From contig CAJJBR010000045.1 in the NCBI GenBank assembly GCA_905182475.1, positions 62,001 to 126,000 on the forward strand: a DNA stretch of 64,000 bases. The letters are read 5' to 3'. Positions 26,399-34,432 of this stretch are shown here, in pieces (position 1 is the first letter of the stretch; every line of letters starts with the position of its first letter). Source of the DNA: Akkermansiaceae bacterium (GTDB taxonomy: Bacteria; Verrucomicrobiota; Verrucomicrobiia; Verrucomicrobiales; Akkermansiaceae). Both the position numbers and the translations under genes were made by a program. The notes beneath the pieces are model-generated. The model saw only the letters and a program-made list of their open reading frames with translations, ran no database searches and was not told the DNA's origin.

Positions 26399-26419
26399 GC
26401 GGACTAAAGTCCGCGTTCC
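26399..26419. repeat. GCGGACTAAAGTCCGC palindrome, single copy
   Basis: A 16-bp palindrome followed by GTTCC, identical to the right-hand unit at 2128. It lies between the uppP stop and the peptidase start. Confidence 0.8.
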
Positions 26420-26422
26420 GTG

Positions 26423-27307
26423 TTATGGCTGGAGGGTATTTGTGAGGAGTAGGGCGGCGATGATTACTCCTAGGGCGATGCGGTAGTATCCGAACACGGC
26501 GAGGCCGTGGGATTGGAGGTATTTTACCAGCCATTTCACGGCGAAGGCGGCGGAGATTGTGGCGGCTAGGATGCCGACGATGAGTGGAACTGGGCCGTAA
26601 GTTTCCCACATGAGTTTCGAGCCTCCGAACCAGACATCGAACTCGACCCCGGCACCTTCGATTTTCCAGACGGCTTTTTTGGCGGTGGCTGCGGTGAGTG
26701 TGACTACGCCGAGGAGGAAGGAATACTCCACGGCGGCTTTTATCGAGAGCCCCATGAGGAGGCCGCCGCAGATGGTCATGAGGGAGCGGGAGGTGCCGGG
26801 CCACATGGCTACGCATTGCAGGACTCCGATGAAGAGAGCCATTTTCCATGTGAGCTTGAGGATATCGCGTCCGTTGCCGCGAGGGGGATTTTTGCGCCGG
26901 TAGTTTACTGTCCAGAGAATGGCGAAGCCGCCTGCGACCCAAGCGAAGATGACTGGCCAGAGTCCGAAGAGCTTTTCCTCAATAATATCGTTGAGCAGGA
27001 GGCCGAAGACTGCGGCAGGGAGAAAGCCGACGATGACTGCGCTGGCGAGCTTGAGGCCTTCTGAATCCTGGCCGAAGACGCCTTTGATCATTTTCCAGAC
27101 GTGCTTCCAGTATAGGCCGAGCACGGCGAGAATGGCTCCGCCTTGGATGCAGATCGCGAAACAGTCGGCGGCGAGCTTGTCAGCATCCGTGGTGGTGCCG
27201 ATGTGCATGAGCCGCTGGGCGACGATTAGGTGTCCGGTTGAGGAGACGGGTAGATATTCGGTGATGCCTTCGATGAGGCCGAGGAGGATGGCTTTCCAGA
27301 TGTCCAT
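26423..27307 (-). CDS. uppP: undecaprenyl-diphosphatase
   Basis: UppP (BacA) regenerates undecaprenyl phosphate for wall and glycan synthesis; overproduction gives bacitracin resistance. The 294-residue multi-helix membrane protein has LGLIEGITEYLPVSSTGHLI at residues 9-28, which carries the catalytic Glu pair and Ser, and PGTSRSLMTICGGLLMGL near 185-202 with the catalytic Arg. The ATG at 27307 gives the standard MDIWKAILLGLIEG start; the longer in-frame extension is unsupported. Functionally it joins murG and the murC-murB-ddl genes in the same window. Confidence 0.95.
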   Translation of the reverse strand: MDIWKAILLGLIEGITEYLPVSSTGHLIVAQRLMHIGTTTDADKLAADCFAICIQGGAILAVLGLYWKHVWKMIKGVFGQDSEGLKLASAVIVGFLPAAVFGLLLNDIIEEKLFGLWPVIFAWVAGGFAILWTVNYRRKNPPRGNGRDILKLTWKMALFIGVLQCVAMWPGTSRSLMTICGGLLMGLSIKAAVEYSFLLGVVTLTAATAKKAVWKIEGAGVEFDVWFGGSKLMWETYGPVPLIVGILAATISAAFAVKWLVKYLQSHGLAVFGYYRIALGVIIAALLLTNTLQP

Positions 27308-27378
27308 AAAATGATTTTTTCGGGCGGGATGTTGGGGCGGGAAAGGGCGCAGGGCAAGGCCGGGGATGGGGGAAGAAG

Positions 27379-27411
27379 TGCGGAGTGCCGAGTGATCAGT
27401 GATCAGTGGGA
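27379..27411. repeat. AGTGATCAGTG dispersed repeat, copy 2
   Basis: The block contains GAGTGATCAGTGATCAGTGG, a doubled form of the unit seen at 24069-24096. It is followed by an AT-rich phrase (CTCAAATTTCTAATTTCAAA) of a type also seen before the peptidase and ddl starts. Confidence 0.6.
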
Positions 27412-27516
27412 AGACTCTTTGCTCAGGTCTCATGCTGCGAATCTCAAATTTCTAATTTCAAATGTTTTTCCGGGTTGATTGCGGGAGCGGGGGTGCGAGG
27501 GTGTGTTCGGAGATTT

Positions 27517-28068
27517 ATGAAGTTACGGTATCTGAGACTGGTTAGAAAAAGCTACCGCATGCTGAGGCACAAGCGGTTAAGGAAAAAGGGGTGGTGGCTG
27601 AGGATTACCAGGCCGCTGTTTGATAGACAGCTTTGGAAACCTTGCCGGGATACGGTGGCAACCGGGTTGGCGATCGGTTTTTTCTTTTCGATGATGTTCT
27701 TGCCATTTCAGATGATCGCGGCGGCTATTCTTGCGATGAGACTTCGTGCGAATGTTCCTTTCGCGATCGCAGGTTGTTGGGTCTCCAATTTATTGACTCA
27801 TATCCCTATATGGATCGCTCAGGAATGGCTTGGAGACTGGATGAGGGAGACGTTGGGTATTAAATTACTTGGATTCGAGAACCTCGAGACGGAACTCATG
27901 GGTAAACTGGAGGTAAATGTGGCTAGTTTTATCTTGGGTATGTTCACTTCAGGGATTTTACTGGTTCTTGCCGCTTATCCGTTGGTTCATCTTTTCTCGA
28001 AATTCATGCCGCACCTCCTGCCGGTTTTGAAATCCAGGCCGGTGAAGATGCGAAAAGGGGAAGCCTGA
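27517..28068 (+). CDS. DUF2062-domain membrane protein
   Basis: The 183-residue protein has a basic N-terminal tail (RKSYRMLRHKRLRKKGWW), then the DUF2062 pattern RDTVATGLAIGFFFSMMFLPFQMIAAAILAMRLRANVP compressed into two helices with the conserved Gly/Pro/Asn, an NLLTHIPIW segment, and a last helix FILGMFTSGILLVLAAYPLV. The function of the domain is unknown; homologues lie near lipid and wall genes. The ATG at 27517 is preferred because the upstream in-frame codons come from repeat-like DNA. Confidence 0.72.
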   Translation: MKLRYLRLVRKSYRMLRHKRLRKKGWWLRITRPLFDRQLWKPCRDTVATGLAIGFFFSMMFLPFQMIAAAILAMRLRANVPFAIAGCWVSNLLTHIPIWIAQEWLGDWMRETLGIKLLGFENLETELMGKLEVNVASFILGMFTSGILLVLAAYPLVHLFSKFMPHLLPVLKSRPVKMRKGEA

Positions 28069-28120
28069 GCGTTTTTGGGGTGGACTTGCGGGGCGATGCG
28101 AGTGCTCCATTCCGCCAGAT

Positions 28121-29539
28121 ATGATTCCAAACGTTCTCGCAGAAAGATATTCCTCCACCGGTATGAATGACATCTGGTCCGCTGAAGGGCGGATCGTTTT
28201 GGAAAGGGAATATTGGATCGCGGTGATGAAGGCTCAGAAGGATCTGGGGCTAGAAATTTCCCAGGAGGCCATCGATGCTTATGAAAAGGTAAAGGACAGT
28301 GTGAATGTGCAGTCCATCATGGATCGCGAGCGCGTCACGCGTCACGATGTGAAGGCGCGCATCGAGGAGTTCAACGACCTCGCTGGCCACCAGGAGATCC
28401 ACAAGGGACTGACTTCTAGGGATCTGACGGAGAATGTGGAGCAGCTTCAGGTTTTCCGGGGACTGCTGGTGATCCGGGAAAAAGTGGTGGCTTCCCTACG
28501 CAGAATGCGTGAGCGAGCGGAGCAGTGGGATGAAGTGGTTTTGACGGCGAGGACGCACAATGTGGCGGCACAGCCGACGACTCTTGGGAAGCGGATCGCG
28601 ATGTTTGGTGAGGAGTTGCTTTCCGGATACGGGATGCTGGAGCAAGTGATAGGATCATATGCGGTTCGCGGACTGAAAGGTGCTGTCGGAACTCAGATGG
28701 ATCAGCTTTCGCTTTTCGAGGGTGATGCCGACAAGGTTGCGGAGTTGGAAAAACGCGTGGTCGCCCATCTGGGTATCCCGGAGCAGTGGAGCAACGTTGG
28801 ACAAGTTTATCCGAGATCTTTGGATCTACGGGTGGTTTCGATTCTTACGGAGCTTGCGAGCGGGCCTTCTTCTTTTTGTAAAACCCTCCGCCTGATGGCC
28901 GGAAATGAGACTGCGAGCGAAGGTTTCGCGCCAGGCCAGACAGGATCCAGTGCGATGCCGCACAAGATGAACTCACGTTCATGCGAGCGTGTGAATGGTT
29001 TCCACGTGATCCTAAAAGGCTATCTCGCAATGGCTGCAGGGCTCGCGGGCGACCAGTGGAACGAGGGCGACGTGAGTTGCTCAGTGGTGCGCCGCGTGAT
29101 GCTGCCGGATGCGTTTTTCGCCTTGGACGGGATGTTCGAAACCTACCTGACGATTCTTGATCAGATGGATGCCTACGAGGCAGTGATCGCTGCGGAGACC
29201 GCACGCTACCTTCCCTTCCTGATGACCACGACGGTGATGATGGAGGCGGTGAAACGCGGTGTCGGCCGAGAAACTGCTCACAAGGTGATCAAGGAGCATG
29301 CTGTAGCAACCGTCGCGGATATGCGGACGGGTGTGGTGGAAAAGAACAATTTGCTGGATCGCCTGGCAGAAGACGGAACGCTTGGCCTTTCCCGTGATGA
29401 GCTAGGCGCGATCTTGAAAAAGGGCGACCGGGAAGCGGGTGCTGCAAAAGCGCAGGTGAAGGTTTTCTCCAACTCGATAAAGTGCGTCGAAGACAAATGG
29501 CCTGAGGCTGCGGCCTACAAGCCGGGTGGGATTCTTTGA
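28121..29539 (+). CDS. purB: adenylosuccinate lyase
   Basis: PurB removes fumarate from SAICAR and from adenylosuccinate in purine synthesis. The 472-residue protein is a fumarase/aspartase-superfamily homotetramer; visible signatures are RYSSTGMNDIWSAEGR at the start, TSRDLTENVEQLQ and RTHNVAAQPTTLGKR (catalytic His), and the superfamily signature GSSAMPHKMNSRSCERV with the catalytic Ser near residue 283. The pattern is closest to the longer, eukaryote-like PurB type. It is followed by the methyltransferase locus on the same strand, with no functional link. Confidence 0.93.
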   Translation: MIPNVLAERYSSTGMNDIWSAEGRIVLEREYWIAVMKAQKDLGLEISQEAIDAYEKVKDSVNVQSIMDRERVTRHDVKARIEEFNDLAGHQEIHKGLTSRDLTENVEQLQVFRGLLVIREKVVASLRRMRERAEQWDEVVLTARTHNVAAQPTTLGKRIAMFGEELLSGYGMLEQVIGSYAVRGLKGAVGTQMDQLSLFEGDADKVAELEKRVVAHLGIPEQWSNVGQVYPRSLDLRVVSILTELASGPSSFCKTLRLMAGNETASEGFAPGQTGSSAMPHKMNSRSCERVNGFHVILKGYLAMAAGLAGDQWNEGDVSCSVVRRVMLPDAFFALDGMFETYLTILDQMDAYEAVIAAETARYLPFLMTTTVMMEAVKRGVGRETAHKVIKEHAVATVADMRTGVVEKNNLLDRLAEDGTLGLSRDELGAILKKGDREAGAAKAQVKVFSNSIKCVEDKWPEAAAYKPGGIL

Positions 29540-29592
29540 AGGCGGGCGGCGACCGAAGATCGCCGCCACGTGGGCTAACAAGGCAGGTAATT

Positions 29593-30838
29593 ATGGAAGA
29601 GGGCCGCAAAGAGAAAACCTATACGCTCTCGGAGCTTGCGGATGTGCTGGGTGTTTCCAAGAAGACCGTCAGGTGCTGGGATAGGGATGGCGTTTTGAAG
29701 CCAGGGAAGGTGGAAGGGTCGGTTGGCGAAGTTTACACCCACGGGCGGGCAGGTGGAGCATCTGGATGCGATACGGCTGATGTCCGGAGGCAGGTGGGAG
29801 GAGGAAATGAAGACGGCTTCGGACCGGGAGCTCACGATGGTGGAACTGTTCGCGGGATGTGGTGGGATGGCTTTGGGAATGGAGAAGGCTGGTTTCGAGA
29901 CGGTGCTGCTCAATGAAATCGACAAGCGGGCGTGTCAGACTCTGAGGAAAAACAGGCCGGGATGGAATGTGGTGGAGGGGGATGTGAGTGGGATCGATTT
30001 CACTCCGTACAAAGGGAAGGTGGATGTGGTGGCGGGCGGGTTCCCTTGCCAGGCGTTTTCCTATGCGGGGAAGAAAATGGGATTTGAAGATACGCGGGGG
30101 ACGCTTTTTTTTGAGTTTGCCCGGGCTGTGAAGGAGATACTGCCGAAGGTGTTGGTTGGGGAAAATGTGCGGGGGCTTTTGAACCACGAGGACGGGAGGA
30201 CGTTGGAGGCGATCAAGGGGGTGATCGCTGAACTTGGATACACGCTGGTGGAGCCGAAGGTGCTGAAAGCGATTTTTTACCAAGTGCCGCAGAAGCGGGA
30301 GCGGCTTTTGCTTGTGGCGGTTCGGAATGATTTGGCAGGAAAATCGGAGTTTCAATGGCCCTCGCCCTTCAATCGGATCATGACGATGAGGGATGCTTTG
30401 AAAAAGGGTGAGCTCTTTCCCACAAATGTTCCGAAATCCGACGGACAGGTGTATCCGACCAGGAAAAAAGAGATTCTAAGCATGGTTCCCCAAGGGGGCT
30501 ACTGGAGGGATTTGCCGGAGGATGTGCAGAAGGAATACATGCTCCGCAGTTTTTACCTGGGCGGAGGAAAGACGGGGATGGCGAGATGGCTTTCATGGGG
30601 CGAACCGAGCCTGACGCTTACCTGTTCGCCTGCGCAGAAGCAGACGGAAAGGTGTCACCCGAACGAGACAAGGCCGCTTACCGTGAGGGAGTATGCACGG
30701 GTTCAGACTTTCCCGGATGACTGGGAGTTCTGTGGCTCGCTGAGCAGCAGGTACAAGCAGATTGGGAATGCCGTTCCGGTCAACCTTGCCCATGCGGTGG
30801 GGCGGAGTTTGGTCAGGCTGCTGAACGGGCTGGAGTGA
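29593..30838 (+). pseudogene. split gene: MerR-type HTH fused to C5 DNA methyltransferase, broken by a GGGC duplication
   Basis: The frame from 29593 encodes a MerR/excisionase-like helix (YTLSELADVLGVSKKTVRCW, then DRDGVLKP and EVYTHG). At 29743-29750 the sequence reads GGGCGGGC. Removing one GGGC would join YTHG to QVEHLDAIRLMSGG in the next frame and give a single protein of about 413 residues that continues into the methyltransferase. As read, the HTH frame runs on into nonsense to 29916. The fusion is therefore split, while the enzyme part keeps its own plausible start (next entry). A sequencing error or phase-variable tract are the alternatives. Confidence 0.7.
29807..30838 (+). CDS. 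DNA (cytosine-5) methyltransferase
   Basis: This enzyme transfers a methyl group from SAM to C5 of cytosine in a target that cannot be read from sequence. Ordered motifs are I (MVELFAGCGGMALGMEKAGF), IV with the catalytic Cys (GGFPCQAFSYAG), VI (ENVRGL), VIII (QKRERLLLVAV), a target-recognition region at about 30400-30600, IX and X (REYARVQTFPDDW, QIGNAVPVNLAHAVG). The ATG at 29807 is preceded by GGGAGGAGG, a strong ribosome-binding site; a TTG at 29723 is an in-frame alternative. No restriction gene is adjacent, so it may be an orphan. Confidence 0.9.
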   Translation: MKTASDRELTMVELFAGCGGMALGMEKAGFETVLLNEIDKRACQTLRKNRPGWNVVEGDVSGIDFTPYKGKVDVVAGGFPCQAFSYAGKKMGFEDTRGTLFFEFARAVKEILPKVLVGENVRGLLNHEDGRTLEAIKGVIAELGYTLVEPKVLKAIFYQVPQKRERLLLVAVRNDLAGKSEFQWPSPFNRIMTMRDALKKGELFPTNVPKSDGQVYPTRKKEILSMVPQGGYWRDLPEDVQKEYMLRSFYLGGGKTGMARWLSWGEPSLTLTCSPAQKQTERCHPNETRPLTVREYARVQTFPDDWEFCGSLSSRYKQIGNAVPVNLAHAVGRSLVRLLNGLE

Positions 30839-30850
30839 GTCTCCAACAGC

Positions 30851-32704
30851 TTACTTCCCGCCGGTGCGTGGCTGGCCTTTCTTCTTCGGCTTGTCGGGGG
30901 TGACGTTGCGCATGTCGCCGCCTTTTCCTTTTTGCTTCTGCATTTCTGCCTGTTTCTCAGCCATGCGCTGAACCCATGACTTTTTCCCACCATCCTTGCG
31001 AGCCTTGAGTTCCGGCTCCGGGATCTTGTTCATCAGGTAGGTTTGGCCGATGGAGAAAATGTTCTGAGTCGTCCAGTAGAGGGCGAGGGCGGATGCGTAA
31101 TTGTAGCAGAAGAAGAAGAACATCAGCGGCATGAAGAGCATGATGCGCTGCTGCATTTTGTCGCCGGTCTTGGGCATCAGCGACATCTGGATGGCGCTGG
31201 TGCCGGCCATGACGATGGGCAGGATGTTGAGCGGGATGCCAGCGATATGCATGAGGGTATCCGGCTGGGAGAGGTCGTTCACCCAGAGGAAAGGCTGGTC
31301 GCGCAGCTCGACGGCGGAGTTGAGCATTTTAAAGAAACCGAAGAAAATCGGGATCTGGATGAACATGGGAAGGCAGCCACCGAGGGGGTTGATGCCGTAT
31401 TTCCGGTAGAGCCCCATCATCTCGGTGTTGAGCTTGTTGGGATCGTCCGGATATTTTGCCTTCAGCTCCTTCATGACGGGCTGGAGCTTGGACATGCGCT
31501 TCATCGAGTGGGTCGATTTCGCGTGCAGCGGCCAGATGAAGATGCGGACGATGATGGTGAGGCAGATGATGGCGAAACCCCACGATTGCGTGCTGGAGAG
31601 GTTATCGAGGAGGTTGTGAAGGTTGTTTAGCAGCCAGTTGAGCGGACGGGAAACGAACCAGAACCAGCCGTATTGCATCATGTCGCCCCAGCCTTCGCCG
31701 GTGCCTTCAGCGTTATCCAGCTTGCGAAGCATGGTGTTCGCCTTGGGGCCGATGAAGATCTGGTAGTTGAAAGTTGTCGGGACGCCGGGTGCGAGCGATT
31801 CCTCAGGAAGGGAAAGGCCACCGCGCACGGAGGTGAGGGTTTTGGAATTCGGCTTGAGGGTGAAAGGAGAAGGTTTTCCCCAGACGCGGGTGAACTCAGG
31901 TTTCTCGGGGCGGATGACCGTGATGAAGAACTGGTCGGAAACACCTGCATAAACGATCTCTTCGTCAGAAGGACTGTCGAGTATGTATTTGTCGGAGCCT
32001 ATAAATCCGCCTTTGAAGGAGTTGGCAGATTTGAAGTGCATCTTTCCACCTTCGTACCAGAAGAAACCTGTAAGGTCGGAGCGCTCTTTTTCGTGGAGAG
32101 GTGCGGCAGATCCGAGGAAGAGATCGTATTGGGAAAGGTCAAAATTCGCTTGGGTGGTATTTTCGAGAGCGAGGGAAAAATTCAGGAAATACTCGGCTCC
32201 CGGAATATCGGACGTCTCAAGCGAGAAGGTTTTTTTCGCGATGATGCCTGTGGAGAGCTTCGCGATGAATACGACGGTCTTTCCGGGTTCGGACTGATCG
32301 GCTTTATAAGAATAGGTGGCGTTATCGAGAACCTCCCCGGGGCCTACTAGACCGGCGATTGGGCCAGGGCCGTTTTTGTTGATGCGGACGTTAGAGGTTT
32401 CCGTGACGTTCTTTTGTTCCTTTAGTTCAGCGTATTTGATGCCGCCGCCAATGTTGGAAAGAGTGAAGGCAACCTTGTCGTTTTCCAGGACTACGGTTTC
32501 TTCAGAAGTCGGAGGGGGAGGGGTTTCCTCTGTCAGCCCGGCTTCTGGTATCGCAGGAGCGGCGGGGGATAGAGGGGCTACTGTTTCTTTGGCGGCAGGT
32601 TCGTTCGCTCTTTTGTGCGCTTCGTTTTTCGAAGCGAAGTGCATGTTGATTGCGATGAGCACGCCGCAGAGGGCAAGAATGATCCAAGTTTTACGGTCGT
32701 ACAT
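30851..32704 (-). CDS. yidC: membrane protein insertase YidC
   Basis: YidC inserts inner-membrane proteins, alone or with SecYEG. The 617-residue Gram-negative form has an N-terminal membrane segment (residues 7-24, WIILALCGVLIAINMHF), a large periplasmic domain (about 60-345), and the conserved five-helix core from about 355 with IWPLHAKSTHSMKRMSKLQP (including the hydrophilic-groove Arg), NPLGGCLPMFIQIPIFFGFF and ALALYWTTQNIFS. The C-terminal tail is basic (KPKKKGQPRTGGK), suited to ribosome contact. It follows rpmH-rnpA on the same strand, the classic order. Confidence 0.95.
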   Translation of the reverse strand: MYDRKTWIILALCGVLIAINMHFASKNEAHKRANEPAAKETVAPLSPAAPAIPEAGLTEETPPPPTSEETVVLENDKVAFTLSNIGGGIKYAELKEQKNVTETSNVRINKNGPGPIAGLVGPGEVLDNATYSYKADQSEPGKTVVFIAKLSTGIIAKKTFSLETSDIPGAEYFLNFSLALENTTQANFDLSQYDLFLGSAAPLHEKERSDLTGFFWYEGGKMHFKSANSFKGGFIGSDKYILDSPSDEEIVYAGVSDQFFITVIRPEKPEFTRVWGKPSPFTLKPNSKTLTSVRGGLSLPEESLAPGVPTTFNYQIFIGPKANTMLRKLDNAEGTGEGWGDMMQYGWFWFVSRPLNWLLNNLHNLLDNLSSTQSWGFAIICLTIIVRIFIWPLHAKSTHSMKRMSKLQPVMKELKAKYPDDPNKLNTEMMGLYRKYGINPLGGCLPMFIQIPIFFGFFKMLNSAVELRDQPFLWVNDLSQPDTLMHIAGIPLNILPIVMAGTSAIQMSLMPKTGDKMQQRIMLFMPLMFFFFCYNYASALALYWTTQNIFSIGQTYLMNKIPEPELKARKDGGKKSWVQRMAEKQAEMQKQKGKGGDMRNVTPDKPKKKGQPRTGGK

Positions 32705-32815
32705 GGAGATGGGGAAAATGGTTAGGAGGTTGCGCTAGATTTGCGAAACGGGAATGGTTGCTTAGGCGTTGGGAGTGCCAGGGTCAAGGGAATGAGGACG
32801 TCCGGGACGGAAGAT

Positions 32816-33166
32816 TTAGCCGAAGAGTTTCAGGCGGCGTGCCTGCCGGTGCCAGTCGGCTTCGAGTTCGGCGTTGGTGGCGCTTTTCGCATCCGCGCGG
32901 GCGATGGTTACAAGGAAACGCTTCGGATCGGCGAATTCTGGGGCGTATTTCTGAAAATAGCTGCGGAAACGGCGCCGGAGAAGATTCCGGTCGTGGGCTT
33001 TCTTGGATGCCCTTTTGCTGGTTACAAAAGCCGCTTGGACGGATGGCAGGGAAGGATCTGCCAGCGTCGTTAAAATGACAAACCGGCCTGCTTTCGCGTG
33101 ACCGGTTTTTCTGATGCGAATAAAATCCGCATTTTGGTTGATGCTGCACTTCCTTGGAAATCTCAT
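32816..33166 (-). CDS. rnpA: ribonuclease P protein component
   Basis: RnpA assists the P RNA in trimming tRNA 5' leaders. The 116-residue basic protein shows FVILTTLADPS, the segment AAFVTSKRASKKAHDRNLLRRRFR that contains the RNR motif, and a helix at the end. Position directly after rpmH and before yidC supports the call. The gap to yidC is about 110 bases; no yidD gene is seen in it. Confidence 0.92.
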   Translation of the reverse strand: MRFPRKCSINQNADFIRIRKTGHAKAGRFVILTTLADPSLPSVQAAFVTSKRASKKAHDRNLLRRRFRSYFQKYAPEFADPKRFLVTIARADAKSATNAELEADWHRQARRLKLFG

Positions 33167-33204
33167 GGGAGTGCGTGGCTGCGGGCTGTATCCCGCACCC
33201 CTTA

Positions 33205-33390
33205 TCAGGTGCCGTGCTGCGTGATGTGGCGCTTGAAGTGAATCTCAGCACCCTTGGGTATGAGACGAACGCGTCCTTTTTGGCGGCGGCGTTTGATGCA
33301 ATCACGGCCTGCCTTGGTGGCCATGCGTGCACGGAAACCGTGTTGTTGTTTGCGCGTGCGCTTAGAGGGTTGGTATGTACGGAAGCTCAT
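33205..33390 (-). CDS. rpmH: 50S ribosomal protein L34 with C-terminal extension
   Basis: L34 is a small rRNA-binding protein of the 50S subunit. The first 45 residues are typical ([20 protein letters not shown] and [14 protein letters not shown]). The product is 61 residues against 44-47 usually: a tail [18 protein letters not shown] follows the normal end. The stop lies 38 bases before the rnpA start. No dnaA or DnaA-box cluster is seen upstream. Confidence 0.92.
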   Translation of the reverse strand: MSFRTYQPSKRTRKQQHGFRARMATKAGRDCIKRRRQKGRVRLIPKGAEIHFKRHITQHGT

Positions 33391-33533
33391 GACAAGTTAG
33401 TGGTAAAAAATTGCGTGCCTGTTGGGGCGCGGGGGCGGGACTTTAGGTAGAGGGCTGCGGTTGTCAATGCAGCAATGCGAGGTTTTCAAAAAAAATTACG
33501 CCTTGTCGGGATCGTGCGAGCTTGATTCCTTCT

Positions 33534-34424
33534 ATGTCCGACATGGCCGCCCCGCAAAACACGATCGCACTGGTGTATGACTACGATCAGACGCTTAGCT
33601 CCAAATACATGCAGGACGACGTGCTGTTTCCAAAATTTGGGATCGATCCGGCGCAGTTTTGGAAAAAATGTAACAGCCTCGTTCACGAGCAGAAGTGGGA
33701 CGGCGAGCTGGCTTATATGAAATGCCTGTTGGATTACCTAGGGATGGACCGCGTGACCAACCAGATCCTCTCTGATCTCGGTGCCGGGCTGTCGTTTTTC
33801 CCGGGACTTCCGGAGCTTTTCGAAGATCTTCCGAAAGCCGCGCTGCGCCCTGAACACGAGCTCGCTGGGATCAAAGTTGAGCATTACATTATTTCTTCTG
33901 GGCTCAAGGCGCTGCTCGACGGCTCCCGGCTCAAACCCTTCGTGAAGGAAATGTTCGGCTGCGAATTTGGCGAAGATGCCGAGGGTTTAATCAGTTTCCC
34001 GAAACGAGTGATCTCCCACACGACGAAGACCCAGTATCTTTTCCGCATCAACAAAGGCATGCTCCGCTACGACCAGGACGTGAATGATCACATGCCTGCC
34101 GAACAACGCCCGATTCCTTTTGAAAACATGGTCTATGTCGGCGACGGTCCGACCGATGTGCCGTGCTTTACCGTAGTGAATCGGAACGGCGGCCACGGAA
34201 TCGCTGTATATAATCCCGCCGACGAGACCGGGAAATCCTTCCGGAAATGCTACGACCTCTGCACCCACGCCGGGCGGGTGAAACACATCGCCCCAGCGGA
34301 CTATCGCGAGGGCTCGCACCTGTGGCTTTTGCTAAAGCAAATGGTCACTGAAATGGCGGATCGAATCATGCGCAATCGCATCGAGGAGCGGGACAATGCA
34401 ACGGTGGCTGCACCGACTTTTTGA
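33534..34424 (+). CDS. HAD-superfamily phosphatase-like protein
   Basis: The 296-residue protein has the HAD motif I YDYDQTLSS near residues 15-23 (nucleophile Asp and acid/base Asp), motif II in YIISSGL near 120, and motif IV VGDGPTDVPCF near 202-212. A large helical cap lies between motifs I and II (FWKKCNSLVHEQKWDGE). It resembles phosphoserine phosphatase-like and haloacid dehalogenase-like hydrolases; the substrate is unknown. It ends eight bases before the mpl start, so coupled expression with a wall-recycling ligase is likely. Confidence 0.82.
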   Translation: MSDMAAPQNTIALVYDYDQTLSSKYMQDDVLFPKFGIDPAQFWKKCNSLVHEQKWDGELAYMKCLLDYLGMDRVTNQILSDLGAGLSFFPGLPELFEDLPKAALRPEHELAGIKVEHYIISSGLKALLDGSRLKPFVKEMFGCEFGEDAEGLISFPKRVISHTTKTQYLFRINKGMLRYDQDVNDHMPAEQRPIPFENMVYVGDGPTDVPCFTVVNRNGGHGIAVYNPADETGKSFRKCYDLCTHAGRVKHIAPADYREGSHLWLLLKQMVTEMADRIMRNRIEERDNATVAAPTF

Positions 34425-34432
34425 AGAATTTT

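Noticed and set aside
33390..33533. Replication origin next to rpmH
   Set aside because: No dnaA gene and no DnaA-box cluster is visible in the short gap.
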